This document shows, one piece after another, positions 1-10,156 of a stretch of DNA of 64,000 nt. The stretch is from Oncomelania hupensis (lineage: Eukaryota > Mollusca > Gastropoda > Littorinimorpha > Pomatiopsidae): the NCBI GenBank assembly GCA_036898135.1, contig CM072527.1, positions 28,219,555 through 28,283,554 on the forward strand. Reading direction: 5' to 3'. The notes under the pieces were generated by a model. It did no database searches. It was given only the letters and a program-made list of their open reading frames with translations, and was not told the DNA's origin. The number at the start of each line of letters is the position of its first letter. Positions within the stretch are counted from its first letter, which is position 1. The position numbers and the translations under genes were made by a program.

Positions 1-1644
1 GCTAAGTTTGCAAATAATGTAATTTCAACACGTGAATTGTTTGTTTAGTTTTGCTTCCTCACCCTAAACTGGTCAAGACTGCCGCTATATGGGTATGAGG
101 GCAGGCGTATATTTTCACGTGCCGTGCACATTCTTGCATTGAGCGATATGCACACTAAATTGGAGAGTGCCAGCAAATAAAACTGCTGTACGGAGCAAAA
201 TCGGGAAGTCGCAGACAGAATTTTGAACGGAGAAGTTTTCTCTAGTGCCAGCAGAGTTTTTGAGGAGAGATTGTGCAGGCATAGTTTTGTACTATTTGCT
301 GCCTATCTCATGCAGTGTGTAGTCCTGCTGTGACCGCCCTGCAAAGCAGTGTCCAGTCGTCCTGGACCTGATGTCCTGAGAAAAGAGAAGAGAGCTGTAT
401 GCACATCTGTGACCACTCTGACCTGTGCTATCTTTGTGTTGTGTTGCATTGTGTCATGGTGTCCGAGGATTAACACTGGTAGCGTAAGTACCCGCAGGCA
501 GTCCTTCAGTGGCCACTTTGCTCGGGTGCAAGCATATTTGTATAGACATGGATATATTTTTATGTTTTGAATTGAAAAAATATATTAGTGAAGAATGTAT
601 GGTTTTGTATGCAAGGAAATAAATAATTTTATATTTGATCATTAGTTTCAACGTTTGTGATGAGAGGTAATTTATGAATGACAGGTTTGGATTCTTTGCT
701 AGCATTGTATCTGTCACAAAGTGACTTGATAAATATTTACATTAGTGTATACATCACGTGTTTATAGAGTTAGGACACGAGCGAGGGCTATTGATATGGG
801 CACGTGGCATATGTATGCGCTTAGCGTTGGTACTATATTTCCTAGTTCATTAATATTTTGGTGATGAGACTCGGCTATATAAAGACTGTTTGGACAACAG
901 AAGGCTGTTCTGGTATGCATCTGAGAGTGTCTGTGATAGGATGGATGAAATAGGGCTAGGATAGAGAAATAAAGATAGACTGTGAAAAAAGTGTGAATGC
1001 TTATTAGTGGCACTCGGAAATATTGTGGTGTATGCTACTTCTATTTTTCACTGTTGTGATTCTGGATTCTGTTCATGACAGATACTGTAATTTGAATATT
1101 TATATTTTATGATTTACTTTTTGAAAATATACTATTAAAACTAAGTTTGTAAATGCAGTTCATAATTTCATAAACGTAATTGTCTTTCAGACCGGAACGG
1201 GATTGCTTCAGTGAGAGATAAAATCCTATTATAGTTTAGCTACTTATTATTTTATTACTATAGGACTTATAGTTTTCTTGAATATAGTTTTCTTGAATTC
1301 CGTTTTAATTATTATTCTACTACCTTGAGTGAGAAAGAAGAGAACCATAAAATTAGCAAAACGTAAATCGGTGTTGTGTTCCAACTAGGTCTTCAGTGTT
1401 TAAAGTTTATCTCTCTGTCTCAACTTGTGTAATTGTATAAGAAAGGCCTTTTTATGAATGCGTTTATTTATGTGAAACTGAAACATTAAAAACTGTTTAC
1501 AAACTAATATAAAATTTGTAGGAATCTTCTCAGAGTAAAGATAATTATTCTATAACAAGCACAAAGAAATTTATGACAGTAAAGAAAAGTAAAATGAAAA
1601 CGATTTTGTTAATGATTATGAAAATATATATAATTTGTATACAG
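1..1644. other. AT-rich sequence without a supported gene
   Basis: Both strands carry only short open frames (under 95 codons) with no recognisable domain and no convincing splice pattern. No tandem array or recognisable transposon was seen. It could be intergenic, or intron or UTR of a gene that lies mostly outside the window. Confidence 0.5.
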
Positions 1645-2001
1645 AAGACTTCGGGGCATTTCATATACCAAGCACATCGCCAACAATGAAGCCCGAAAGA
1701 CTTATCACACAAGCCATTGGACAACATGATGTCATGCTCACAGTAGTGAAGAAATGGAAACTCCGATGGTATAGCCATGTCACTAGATCATTAGGCCTTG
1801 CAAAGACCGTCCAGCAAGGCACGGTGCAAGGAGGCAGAAGAAGAAGGAGACAGAAAAAGAGGTGGGAGGACAGCATTCAAGAATGGACTGGCTTGACACT
1901 AGCGAAGCCATGAGGGTTGCTGAGGACAGAGAAAGATGGAGTACCCTGGTTAAACGATCATCTGTGGTGCCCCAACAATCTTCGAGTTACGGTATAGGAT
2001 A
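1645..2001 (+). mobile_element. RTE-type LINE, 3'-end fragment
   Basis: This is the last ~350 bp of the RTE family whose full-length copy is at 3248-6607. The frame 1635-1913 reads the conserved C-terminal tail (GQHDVMLTVVKK, RWYSHVTRS, GTVQGGRRRRR, KKRWED). It ends in the family's 3' terminus with a single GGATAG unit near 1997. It is 5' truncated and diverged, and the frame breaks after LTLAKP, where intact copies continue. It is inactive debris. Confidence 0.85.
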
Positions 2002-2318
2002 GAATATAATTTATAAATGGAAATTTGATCAATCGTTTTCAAGGGTTGAAAAAGGGGGATAATTAAATAAATAACAATGTTTCCCATAAAGGGAAATAAT
2101 TTGGGGAGTTCATTCGTTTGAATTATGATAAAGGGAGGTAATTTATGAATAAGCGTGGTATTGGATAGAACGCAGATCGGTAATAACGTGCCATGGGATG
2201 CAGAGGAGTATGTGGGTATTTTTCCTATGTTGGTTGATTAATAATGGAACAATCTACTCTTGTGTATGCCTTAGTGTACTGGGATTGGCATCGCCACCTT
2301 GGAGCCACGTACCTAGCT
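2002..2318. other. unique spacer between two retroelements
   Basis: No gene or repeat was recognised. The right end supplies the 13-bp target duplication TTGACCAGAACCA (2319-2331) of the next element. Confidence 0.5.
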
Positions 2319-2331
2319 TTGACCAGAACCA

Positions 2332-3033
2332 CCCCTTGGGGTCATGAGCAATCTTGCCACTGTAGATTGTTCTAACCTATAAAGGGAAAAGTGAAAGCCC
2401 CAGTTGAAAACCTGTCTTTCCTTTATAGGCATGACCGATTCACTGCGGCAACAGTACCCCCGTTGGAGTGCCGGGGGTTTCAGTATAAATAGTATCCCCA
2501 CTTTCTGGAAATTTAGTGCTTTAAATTCCCACTGTCTTTGTCTTCCTCATTTGCTCTTTCCCATTCCTGCTCTGTCCTATCACTCTGCTATACTATCTTC
2601 TTCTTCGCTAGATCAATGACCTACCTTTTTTTCTTGAAAACTCTTCCTGGACAAGACTCCTTGTTTATGTATGAGGTCTGTTGGATCAGCTTGGGAGTGT
2701 TGGACGCTTTCTGCCGGGTGGTCATTAGGGCTTCCTATGTTATTATTTAGCAATATAGGCATTTTATATGTATGTGTTTTGTTGATAATTTATAATGATG
2801 TTTGTATTCTATTTTGTTTTTGTAAACGGGGGTTCGATTAGTTGGGGTAAAGCCTCAGCCGTCCCCTGCGTGGGATGTCTTTATTGTAAAGTGACTGGCC
2901 GGTGGAGGGCATTCAGTTTTCCCACTAGGGTTGTTTCAGCAGATCTTTTATGCGGATTGGGGGTTGTCCGGTCCTGATTTGGCTCGGAAGAGTCCGCTGG
3001 ACTTAAAGCAACAATCAATCAATCAATCAATCA
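2332..3033 (+). repeat. Retroposon family A, longest copy (702 bp)
   Basis: The element is flanked by the perfect 13-bp direct repeat TTGACCAGAACCA at 2319-2331 and 3034-3046 and ends in a short tandem tail (AATC)n at ~3012-3033. Its body matches the copies at 7071-7640 and 9892-12059, including the signature TTTGGCTCGGAAGAGTCC near the 3' end and a TATAAATA stretch near 2482. A target duplication plus a simple-repeat tail indicates copying by target-primed reverse transcription. No ORF or clear pol III A/B boxes are seen, so it is non-autonomous, either a SINE-like element or the tail of an unknown LINE. It carries ~130 bp more 5' sequence than the other copies. Confidence 0.75.
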
Positions 3034-3258
3034 TTGACCAGAACCATCGGGAGCCTATGTGAACAACAGAGCGTTTGAACTGACCTGAGCATCTGGGGAA
3101 AGCACGCTGGTCTCTGACTGCTATCCTTCGAGATTAACTTAGAAAGTCCGTAAAGGGAAAGTTGTTTATTATTCCCTCATAAAATTGCTCAAGTAGATGA
3201 ACTTTAAAGAATGTCAGTACCGGTTGTATAAAGCCATATGTGTAGTTCCTATCCTATC

Positions 3259-6200
3259 CTATCCTGTCCCGTAACCCGAAGGTCGTAGGGGCACCACAGA
3301 TGATCGTTTAACCAGCATACTCCATCTTTCTCTGTCCTCAGCAGCCCTGATGGCTTCGCTCAGTGTCAAACCAGTCCATTCTCGAATGTTGTCCTCCCAC
3401 CTCTTTTTCGGTCTCCCTCTTCTTCTACCTCCTTGCACTGTGCCTTGCAGAATAGTCTTTGCAAGGCCTGATGATCTGGTGACGTGGCCATACCACCGAA
3501 GTTTCCGTTTCTTCACCACTGTTAGCAGGTCATCGTGTTGTCCAATGGCTTGTGTGATGGTCTGTCGGACTTCGTCGTTGGTGATGTGTTGGGTATAGGA
3601 AATGCCCAGAAGTCTTCTGTAGCACATCATCTCCATGCTTTGTATTCTTCGTTGGAAATCTGCTGTGAGGGTCCATGCTTCGCAAGCATATAGGAAGATG
3701 GAGATGACAAGGGAGCGCAGCAGTCTTACTTTGGAATGTAGACTGATGGTCCTGTCTTTCCAAATGGGCTTCAACCTTGTCAGGGCAGCAGTTGTTTGTG
3801 CGATCCTGGAGAGGACTTCCTGTCGGGACCCATTGTCTGATACAATGGCTCCTAAATATTTGAAGCTATGCACTGTGTCGAGGGATTGGCCTTGGACTTT
3901 GATGTCCGTATTGATGCCATTGGTGTTGTTGGTCATCATTTTGGTCTTCTCTGCACTTATTTCCATTCCATAGGCTTTGGAGGTGGTGTCAAGCCTCTGT
4001 ACCAGCTGTTCAAGTTCTTGTTCCTCTCCAGCCAATCCATCAATGTCATCTGCAAAACGAAGATTGGAGATTGCTCTACCCCCTATGCTGACTGTGCCTT
4101 CATGGTCTGCAAGAGCATCCGACATGATGCGCTCTAGGAAGATGTTGAAGAGTGTTGGAGAGAGTAGGCATCCTTGACGCACACCGATTGTTGTTCTGAA
4201 CCAATTCCCGATGGCTCTGTTGTGGAGGACTGCACTGGTAGCCTTGTCATACAGGCTTTTGATGACTTCAATAATTTTAGGGCTGATGTTGTACACTTTC
4301 ATTGTTGCCCATAGAGCTGCATGCCAGACTCGGTCAAACGCCTTCTTGAAGTCTATGAACACATGATATAGATGTTGTTGGTGCTGTAGGTATTTCTCAC
4401 AGATTATTCTGAGGTTGAAAATCTGCTCAGTGGTACTTCGCCCTGCCCTGAATCCTGCTTGTTCTTCAGCTATGATTTGTTCAGCTTGGGGTTTCAACCT
4501 GTTGAGTATTATTTTCAGGAGGACCTTGCTGGGATGGCTGATGAGGCTGATGGTCCGGTAATTTTCACACTCCTGAAGGCTACCTTTTTTGGGAAGAGTG
4601 ATGACAAGCGACTGGGTCCATGGTATAGGCCACTCCCCACTCTGCCAGATCTTGTTACAGATAATGGTGAGGGCATCAATCATCGCTTCTCCTCCTGCTT
4701 GTAGCAGTTCCGCGGGTATGTTGTCCACTCCCGCTGACTTCCCTTTCTTTAGCGCTTGCACTGCTGCCTCAACTTCTTCCCGGAGAATTGGGAGGATTTC
4801 TTCTTCTTCTCTGTTCTCGGGACATGCTAGAACTGATGGGTCTCCATTTGGTGTATGGTTGTAAAGGTCAGAGCAGTACTCTGTCCATCTGTCCAAGACT
4901 TCTTGTTCTTCTGTAAGGCATATGCCAGACTTGCTTTGGATAGTGGAGACTTTGGGCTGTTTGACACTTGTCAGCCGCTTCACAGTCTGGTAGGCCTTCT
5001 TGCTGTTGTTCTTGTTCAGACTGTTCTCTATTTCCTGGCATTGATCTTCTATCCAGTTCTCCTTTGCTGTGAGCATGCCTTTTCGGATGTCATTGTTGAT
5101 TTTTCGGTAGACATCAGCTCCCTGTGAGGTGTTCTTTTTCTTTTTCATCTCTCTTCGTTTATCACACAGATCCAAAAGTTCAGGTGTGATCCACAGCTTC
5201 TTCTTTGGTCGGTGCTTGCCAAGGATCTCAGTGGCGACATCTGTCACAGCTGAGTTGAAGGTGGTGGTCATGGTGTTGACATCTACTTCACCAGCCCCCA
5301 AAATGAGCAGTGGTGCAAATTTCCCTCCAATTGTGGCCTGAAATAGTTCTGCCACCTCCGGGTCTTGCAGTTTGTCCAGGTCGAACTTCAGTCTAGTGCA
5401 CTTTGCTGTATTTACTCTCTTCAAGTGGAGCCGGAAAGACATCATCACGAGATCGTGGTCACTTCCGATGTCTGCTCCTGGAAAAGTACGTGTCCTGCCA
5501 ATGTTGATGCTTGATCTGAAGCGTTTCTTGACCATGATGTAGTCTATTTGGTTGTGATGCTCCCCGCCAGGACTGTGCCATGTCCATCGTCGGGAGTTTT
5601 TGTGGAGACCAAGCGTGTTTGCCAGTACCAGATTGTTGTATCTGGCAAACTCCAAGAGTCTCAGACCCCTGTCATTTGTCTCGTTGTTGCAGTGGGGTCC
5701 ACATGTGTCTCCCCAGTTGTGGTGCGCATCTTGGCCAACCTTGGCATTCCAGTCGCCTTGCACTATGACTATGTCCTTCTTCGGCACTTGGTCAAGGACC
5801 GCCTGTAGATTTTCATAAAAATCCTCCACTTCGCTGTCGTCATAGTCTGATGTTGGGGCGTAGGCCTGGATGATGGTGATGTTGAAAGGGGCTGCTCTCA
5901 GGCGGATGGTAATGAGTCTACTGGAGACTGGGCGGCAACCCATGACAGTGGCTAGAATGTTCTTGTGGACCAAGAATCCAACGCCGTGTTCGTGCCTGTC
6001 ATCCCTACCGCTGAAATAGAGCTTGTGGCCTTTGTCGGTCGTTGTTTCACCTAGGCCTTTCCAGCGCAGTTCGCTGATACCTAGAACATTCCATCGATAG
6101 TGGTCCAACTCGTGGGCCAGTTCTTCTAATTTTCCTTCCGCAGTTAGGGTCCTGACATTCCAGGTTCCTATGACGATGTTGTTTCTCGTGCGGATCTTGC

Positions 6201-6366
6201 TAAATTGTCCATCAGTAGCATACTTAACACCTCCGTCCTGGTGGCCAACGGAAGGCGCGGTCCTTGTGCCGTGTGACGACCCGGGCGACGACCGATCCGG
6301 TATGGAATTAGTGGGTTGTGTCATCATGTAGTGTGTCTTGGGCAAAAAAGACCTGGCGGTGCCCAA
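3259..6366 (-). CDS. RTE retrotransposon endonuclease/reverse transcriptase
   Basis: This 1035-residue protein nicks the target and copies element RNA at the nick. An APE-type endonuclease is seen from residue ~64: GTWNVRT at ~67, ISELRWKG, a GDWNAKVG motif, and the SDHDL catalytic end at ~302. The reverse transcriptase follows: the fingers region with KGKSAGVDNIPAELL, FRAGRSTTEQ, FIDFKKAFDRVWH, GVRQGCLLSPTLFN, and the catalytic FADD at 771-774. The C-terminal tail carries YRRLLGIS, KLRWYGHVTRS and a basic GGRRRGRPKKRW segment. No internal stop or frameshift is present, unlike every other copy in the window. The start at 6366 is the first Met in frame. The upstream small ORF overlaps it by 43 nt in another frame, so initiation may be coupled. 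In animal annotations such proteins are often mislabelled craniofacial development protein 2-like. Confidence 0.93.
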   Translation of the reverse strand: MGTARSFLPKTHYMMTQPTNSIPDRSSPGSSHGTRTAPSVGHQDGGVKYATDGQFSKIRTRNNIVIGTWNVRTLTAEGKLEELAHELDHYRWNVLGISELRWKGLGETTTDKGHKLYFSGRDDRHEHGVGFLVHKNILATVMGCRPVSSRLITIRLRAAPFNITIIQAYAPTSDYDDSEVEDFYENLQAVLDQVPKKDIVIVQGDWNAKVGQDAHHNWGDTCGPHCNNETNDRGLRLLEFARYNNLVLANTLGLHKNSRRWTWHSPGGEHHNQIDYIMVKKRFRSSINIGRTRTFPGADIGSDHDLVMMSFRLHLKRVNTAKCTRLKFDLDKLQDPEVAELFQATIGGKFAPLLILGAGEVDVNTMTTTFNSAVTDVATEILGKHRPKKKLWITPELLDLCDKRREMKKKKNTSQGADVYRKINNDIRKGMLTAKENWIEDQCQEIENSLNKNNSKKAYQTVKRLTSVKQPKVSTIQSKSGICLTEEQEVLDRWTEYCSDLYNHTPNGDPSVLACPENREEEEILPILREEVEAAVQALKKGKSAGVDNIPAELLQAGGEAMIDALTIICNKIWQSGEWPIPWTQSLVITLPKKGSLQECENYRTISLISHPSKVLLKIILNRLKPQAEQIIAEEQAGFRAGRSTTEQIFNLRIICEKYLQHQQHLYHVFIDFKKAFDRVWHAALWATMKVYNISPKIIEVIKSLYDKATSAVLHNRAIGNWFRTTIGVRQGCLLSPTLFNIFLERIMSDALADHEGTVSIGGRAISNLRFADDIDGLAGEEQELEQLVQRLDTTSKAYGMEISAEKTKMMTNNTNGINTDIKVQGQSLDTVHSFKYLGAIVSDNGSRQEVLSRIAQTTAALTRLKPIWKDRTISLHSKVRLLRSLVISIFLYACEAWTLTADFQRRIQSMEMMCYRRLLGISYTQHITNDEVRQTITQAIGQHDDLLTVVKKRKLRWYGHVTRSSGLAKTILQGTVQGGRRRGRPKKRWEDNIREWTGLTLSEAIRAAEDRERWSMLVKRSSVVPLRPSGYGTG

Positions 6367-6530
6367 TCCTCTCCAGGCTGTTGGCCACAGCCGAAATCCA
6401 CGAATACAGTGTGGCTCGCCTTGGCCCTGAGCACATGGTCGTTGAACCTGTAGTAACGTGAGGTTCCTCCGCCCTGGCCGGTGACTTCTGTGTAGAAGAC
6501 TTTCGCCCAGTGATGCCGTGCTAACATCAC
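6324..6530 (-). CDS. Small upstream ORF of the RTE element (68 aa)
   Basis: This short frame begins 164 nt upstream of the main RTE start and overlaps it by 43 nt in a different frame. A second RTE copy (25941-26147, plus strand) keeps the same 68-codon length and most residues, including the shared blocks ARHHWAKVFYTEVTGQ, TSRYYRFNDHV and CGQQPG. Length and residue conservation between two diverged copies suggests it is translated rather than accidental. RTE elements are known to have a short ORF1 overlapping the polymerase ORF. No domain is recognised and the function is unknown. Confidence 0.55.
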   Translation of the reverse strand: MMLARHHWAKVFYTEVTGQGGGTSRYYRFNDHVLRAKASHTVFVDFGCGQQPGEDWAPPGLFCPRHTT

Positions 6531-6616
6531 CCCTGTTAGTCGCCTCTTACGACACGCCGGGAAACGTTGGGTCTATTCTATTTAATGCCCGAACCCACAG
6601 AGCTAACTGTGTAGTT

Positions 6617-7057
6617 AGATAAGATAAAATAAGACAGCTTTATTATCTTTTTCAAGAAAAGTATATATACTTAATGGGAATGGCATTTTCTATTACCAAG
6701 TATCTTGTTTAATTGGTAGCCAACAAGAAATATTATTATTAATGTTTTAAATATTATTAAACCTTTGTGTATAATTAATATTGTGTACAAATTAGTTAAA
6801 TAATTTACTCATCCACAGCCACTTGTGTTCTTATTTAGGATGTAGCAAGAAAGACTCTAAAGAGAAACTATTTATTTATTATTTTGAAATTTTAAAACTA
6901 TTATCTCAACCATTATTTCTTATTTTTTTGTTTGCTAGTTTTGTTTTTCATGATAGTGAAGTGTGATTGTGGGTAGTGGTGGGTTCATTAGTGATATGTA
7001 GAGAGCAGTTTGTTTGTGACACATCAATTGTTGTCATTGTTCCCTCTGTTGTTTTAT
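6617..7057. other. AT-rich spacer
   Basis: No coding or RNA feature was seen between the RTE element and the second copy of retroposon family A. Confidence 0.5.
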
Positions 7058-7070
7058 GTGCTAGATTATT

Positions 7071-7640
7071 ACATTACATTATTATTGCTTTAGGTCTAGA
7101 GGACTCTTCCGAGCCAAATCAGGACCGGACAACCCCCGATCCGCATAAAAGATCTGCTGAAACAACCCTAGTGGTAAAACCGAAAGCTCTCCACCAGCCA
7201 GTCACTTTACAATAAAGACATCCCACGCAAGGGACGGCTGAGGCTTCACCCCAACTTATCGAACCCCCGTTTACAAAAACAAAATAGAATACAAACATCA
7301 TTATAAATTATCAACAAAACACATACATATAAAATGCCTACATTGCTAAATAATAACATCATAGGAAGCCCTAGTGACCACCTGGCAGAAAGCGTCCAAT
7401 ATTCCCAAGCTGATCCAACAGACCTCATACACAAATAAGGAGTCTTATCCCGGAAGAGTTTTCAAGAAAAAAGGTAGGAGACTGGGCTAGCGAAGAAGAC
7501 ATAGTATAGCAGATTGATAGAACAGAGCAGGAATGAGAAAGAGCAAATGAGAAAGACAGCGAGAGTGGGAATTTAAAGCACTAAATTTCCAGAAAGTGGG
7601 GATATTATTTATACTGAAACCCCCTGCACCCCAACGGGGG
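7071..7640 (-). repeat. Retroposon family A, 570-bp copy
   Basis: The copy is flanked by the 13-bp direct repeat GTGCTAGATTATT at 7058-7070 and 7641-7653. On the minus strand it runs from the GC-rich start next to 7640, through TATAAATA at ~7605, to the conserved tail TTTGGCTCGGAAGAGTCC and a short tandem tail related to (TAATG)n at 7071-7085. The 570-bp length equals that of the third copy once its Tc1 insertion is removed, so this may be the usual full length. Confidence 0.78.
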
Positions 7641-7711
7641 TGCTAGATTATTGGGGGCGGTTGTTTCTCATGTGGTTAGCACACACTGTTGAGGCAGTGG
7701 ATGTGACCCAA

Positions 7712-8211
7712 CACAAGTATATCAACTAACAAGTTAGTATCTCGTATTGCCCCCAGTCGACGTGCGGTGGTCCCGTTTAGCCACAAGCTGAGATGGGGAT
7801 ATCCCAAACCTAAAAATAGAATAGAGAATTCTGGGAAATCTGTTCTCGCGAAGATGTGCTCGCTGAAATGAAACGAAAGTTGGGAGAGGAACTGCATATT
7901 TCTGGTAGTGAACAAAGGCAGAAACTTGTCAGCAGTATTATCAGCGATGGCGTTATAATGGACGAAGTGCTCCATACCTATGAGGTTGCCTTTGCTCGAG
8001 CAAAGAAACTAAAGAAGGATTTAGCCGACATTATTTCAGAAAAGGATTTCTCTACCCATAATTCCCCTGGGTTTTGAAGTTTCTAAAAAGTTATTTCAGG
8101 CCGACGACGCTCTATGGAGCACAAAGCATGTAAAGGGAAGCAATCGGTTGTACGCGCACGTCGATAGAGACATAGAAGAGAGATACTAACTTGTTAGTTG
8201 ATATACTTGTG
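7712..8211. mobile_element. 500-bp DNA transposon with perfect 32-bp inverted ends
   Basis: Positions 7712-7743 and 8180-8211 are perfect reverse complements over 32 bp (outer end CACAAGTATATC). The element is flanked by the 7-bp duplication GACCCAA at 7705-7711 and 8212-8218. The interior has one short frame (7856-8077, 73 codons, ending IISEKDFSTHNSPGF) that resembles a piece of a longer protein but has no recognised domain. No transposase is present, so it is non-autonomous. The superfamily is unclear: 31-32-bp ends starting CA with 7-8-bp duplications are reminiscent of P elements, but that is only a suggestion. Confidence 0.82.
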
Positions 8212-8218
8212 GACCCAA

Positions 8219-8529
8219 TCAATCAAATCCCCGTTACAGAGAAAGTTATGTTTTAGTGCTCTTAATATTCAACACAATACAGTGCAATACAATACATGTG
8301 GAGTAATTACAGTGACAGCACATAGAATGTATTTTATAGATTTTTGTTTAAAATGCATTCAAACTTTTTTTCCCCTGCCAATTATTTGAACATGTGGATT
8401 AGTGCCATATGACGTACAGATGACCATTTCTCCAATTATTTGAACTTGTGGATGTGTGCCACATGTACAAATGGCCCTTTCACCAATTATTTGAATTTTT
8501 TTTTTTTTGGGGGGGGGGGGGGGTGCAGT
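8219..8529. other. Spacer with poly-T/poly-G tract
   Basis: No gene is supported. A homopolymer pair of T then G runs at ~8497-8523, next to the SINE-like repeat that follows. Confidence 0.5.
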
Positions 8530-8830
8530 TTATTATTCCTTTCTATCGGGAAACTCTGGGCCGCCTCCCCTAAAGGAAGGAGTAGTCGCAGCCTTGGCAC
8601 GCCAAAACCCAACTTACCTAACATTAGTTGTCATTTTTCAAATTTTGCTGGGGGAGCAAACCACAGTACCCGGAGAAAACCCCCCGAGACGTTGCCCGAG
8701 TCGAAAGTAAATAATATTCGGAGAAACCTTACGCCCAGATGCTGGAGCGAAGCCACACCTGTCAGGTGCCAATGGTTTCTGGCTTGTGGACAAGGCAAAT
8801 TAGTCCCACCTTAGCCCACTTGGCCACAAC
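8530..8830 (-). repeat. SINE-like repeat with conserved central motif, copy 1
   Basis: This is a reverse-complement match to 50920-51200. Shared blocks include the central motif, read on the minus strand as GGTTTTCTCCGGGTACTG (8659-8676), the ACTTTCGACTCGGGCAACG block, and the GGAGGCGGCCCAGAGTTTCC block at the far end. Similar central motifs occur in many dispersed molluscan repeats as I recall them. The tRNA-like head is not well preserved here. Confidence 0.6.
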
Positions 8831-9598
8831 GCTCACTTGTAGATGTGTGCCACATGTACAGATGGCTATTTCGCCGTGTTCTCAGCTCGTCGGTGGGTCA
8901 GAAAATGGAAGCAACTGCAGCCCATCTTATATAATATCAAGAGTTCCTCGGGTTCTGTTCCTTGAAAGTTAATCTCGCTTCATATTTTCGTTTTGACCAA
9001 GAAAAGAAAGCTATTTTTTCACTGTCCAACTTAGCAATATTACTGTGGTTGTTCAGTGTTTATTTAGCTCCCTATACCCTCTCTCCTGGGATAGTTATCC
9101 TACGTCTGCCAGATCAACTGTGGATATAGACAGCAAATTATAATGTTCCTTCATTCAAACATTGTATGAGTGTGTGCATGTCTCTCTTTTGACCTTTGCT
9201 TACTTCTCTCTCTGTGATGTACCTCCCAAAATGAAATGACAGAAAGATGGTAATAAACACAGCAACCAACCACAAAAGAAAGAAGTCATCATTAAACACT
9301 GAACAAACAGCAACACTCTTCATTCAAATGTGGTTTTCTACTTTATTTTATTTAACCAAAGTTCCGTTGTTACATTACTGTATTTCTCTTACATCACTTC
9401 GATACGCACAGGACATACACACACGCAAGCATACACAATCCACAACTCACTTCATAAACAATTTTTAGCATGCAGCTAATATAAATTGTGTGTACAAAAA
9501 TCATCTTCATCATTGTTGACATCATCAGGAAGGCACTGTCAACATCATTATTATCGTCAAAACATCATTATCGTCAAAACATCACCATCGGTTTCACC
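8831..9598. other. Sequence without a supported gene
   Basis: Only short frames lacking domains occur, and no repeat structure was recognised. Confidence 0.5.
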
Positions 9599-9891
9599 AA
9601 GCACACACATTATTGTTGTAGGCATCAACAGAAGTCAGCATGGCAGTCAGTAGTGCTAACACATTATTGTTGTAGGCATCAACAGTAGTGCTAACACATT
9701 ATTGTTGTAGGCATCAACAGTAGTGCTAACACATTATTGTTGTAGGCATCAACAGAAGTCAGCACAGCAGTCAGTAGTGCAACACATTATTGTTGTAGAC
9801 ATCAACAGGAGTCAGCATGCCAGTCAGTAGTGCTAACACATTATTGTTGTAGGCATCAAAATTAGTGCTAACACATTATTGTTGTAGGCAT
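9599..9891. repeat. Minisatellite, left part (interrupted array)
   Basis: Imperfect tandem copies occur of a ~35-60 bp unit containing ACACATTATTGTTGTAGGCA and CATCAACAGTAGTGCTA. The array is split by retroposon copy 9892-12059 and resumes at 12060. The duplicated TGTTGTAGGCAT at 9880-9891 and 12060-12071 marks the insertion point. Confidence 0.8.
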
Positions 9892-10156
9892 TACATTACA
9901 TTACATGATTATTGCTTTAGGTCCAGCGGACTCTTCCGAGCCAAATCAGGACCGGACAACCCCTGATCCGCATAAAAGAACTGCCGAAACAACCCTAGTG
10001 GTAAAACTGAAGGCTCTCCACCAGCCAGTCACTTTACAATAAAGACATCCCACGCAGGGGACGCTGAGGCTATACTATAATTTATCGAACCCCCGTTTAC
10101 AAAAACAAAATAGAATACAAACATTATAAATTATCATCAAAACACATACATATATA

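Larger units (their letters stand above)
3248..6607 (-). mobile_element. Full-length RTE-type LINE
   Basis: This 3.36-kb non-LTR retrotransposon is bounded by the 9-bp target duplication TGTGTAGTT at 3239-3247 and 6608-6616. The 3' terminus is a short tandem run of the unit GATAG (CTATC on the plus strand, 3249-3268). It encodes one uninterrupted endonuclease/reverse transcriptase ORF, preceded and overlapped by a small conserved ORF. At least nine partial copies of the same family lie in this window (1645, 16198, 25873, 38240, 46061, 51978, 53853, 58179, 61789). The domain order (APE endonuclease, then RT, with no RNase H and no gag-like ORF1) is that of the RTE clade. It may be capable of movement. 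Confidence 0.9.

Noticed and set aside
7663..8240. tRNA gene split by the 500-bp element (TGGTTAGCACAC, CAAATCCCC, TTTCTC/GAGAAA ends)
   Set aside because: With the element removed, acceptor-like ends pair, but there is no proper T arm or B box, so it is at most a decayed tRNA-type repeat.
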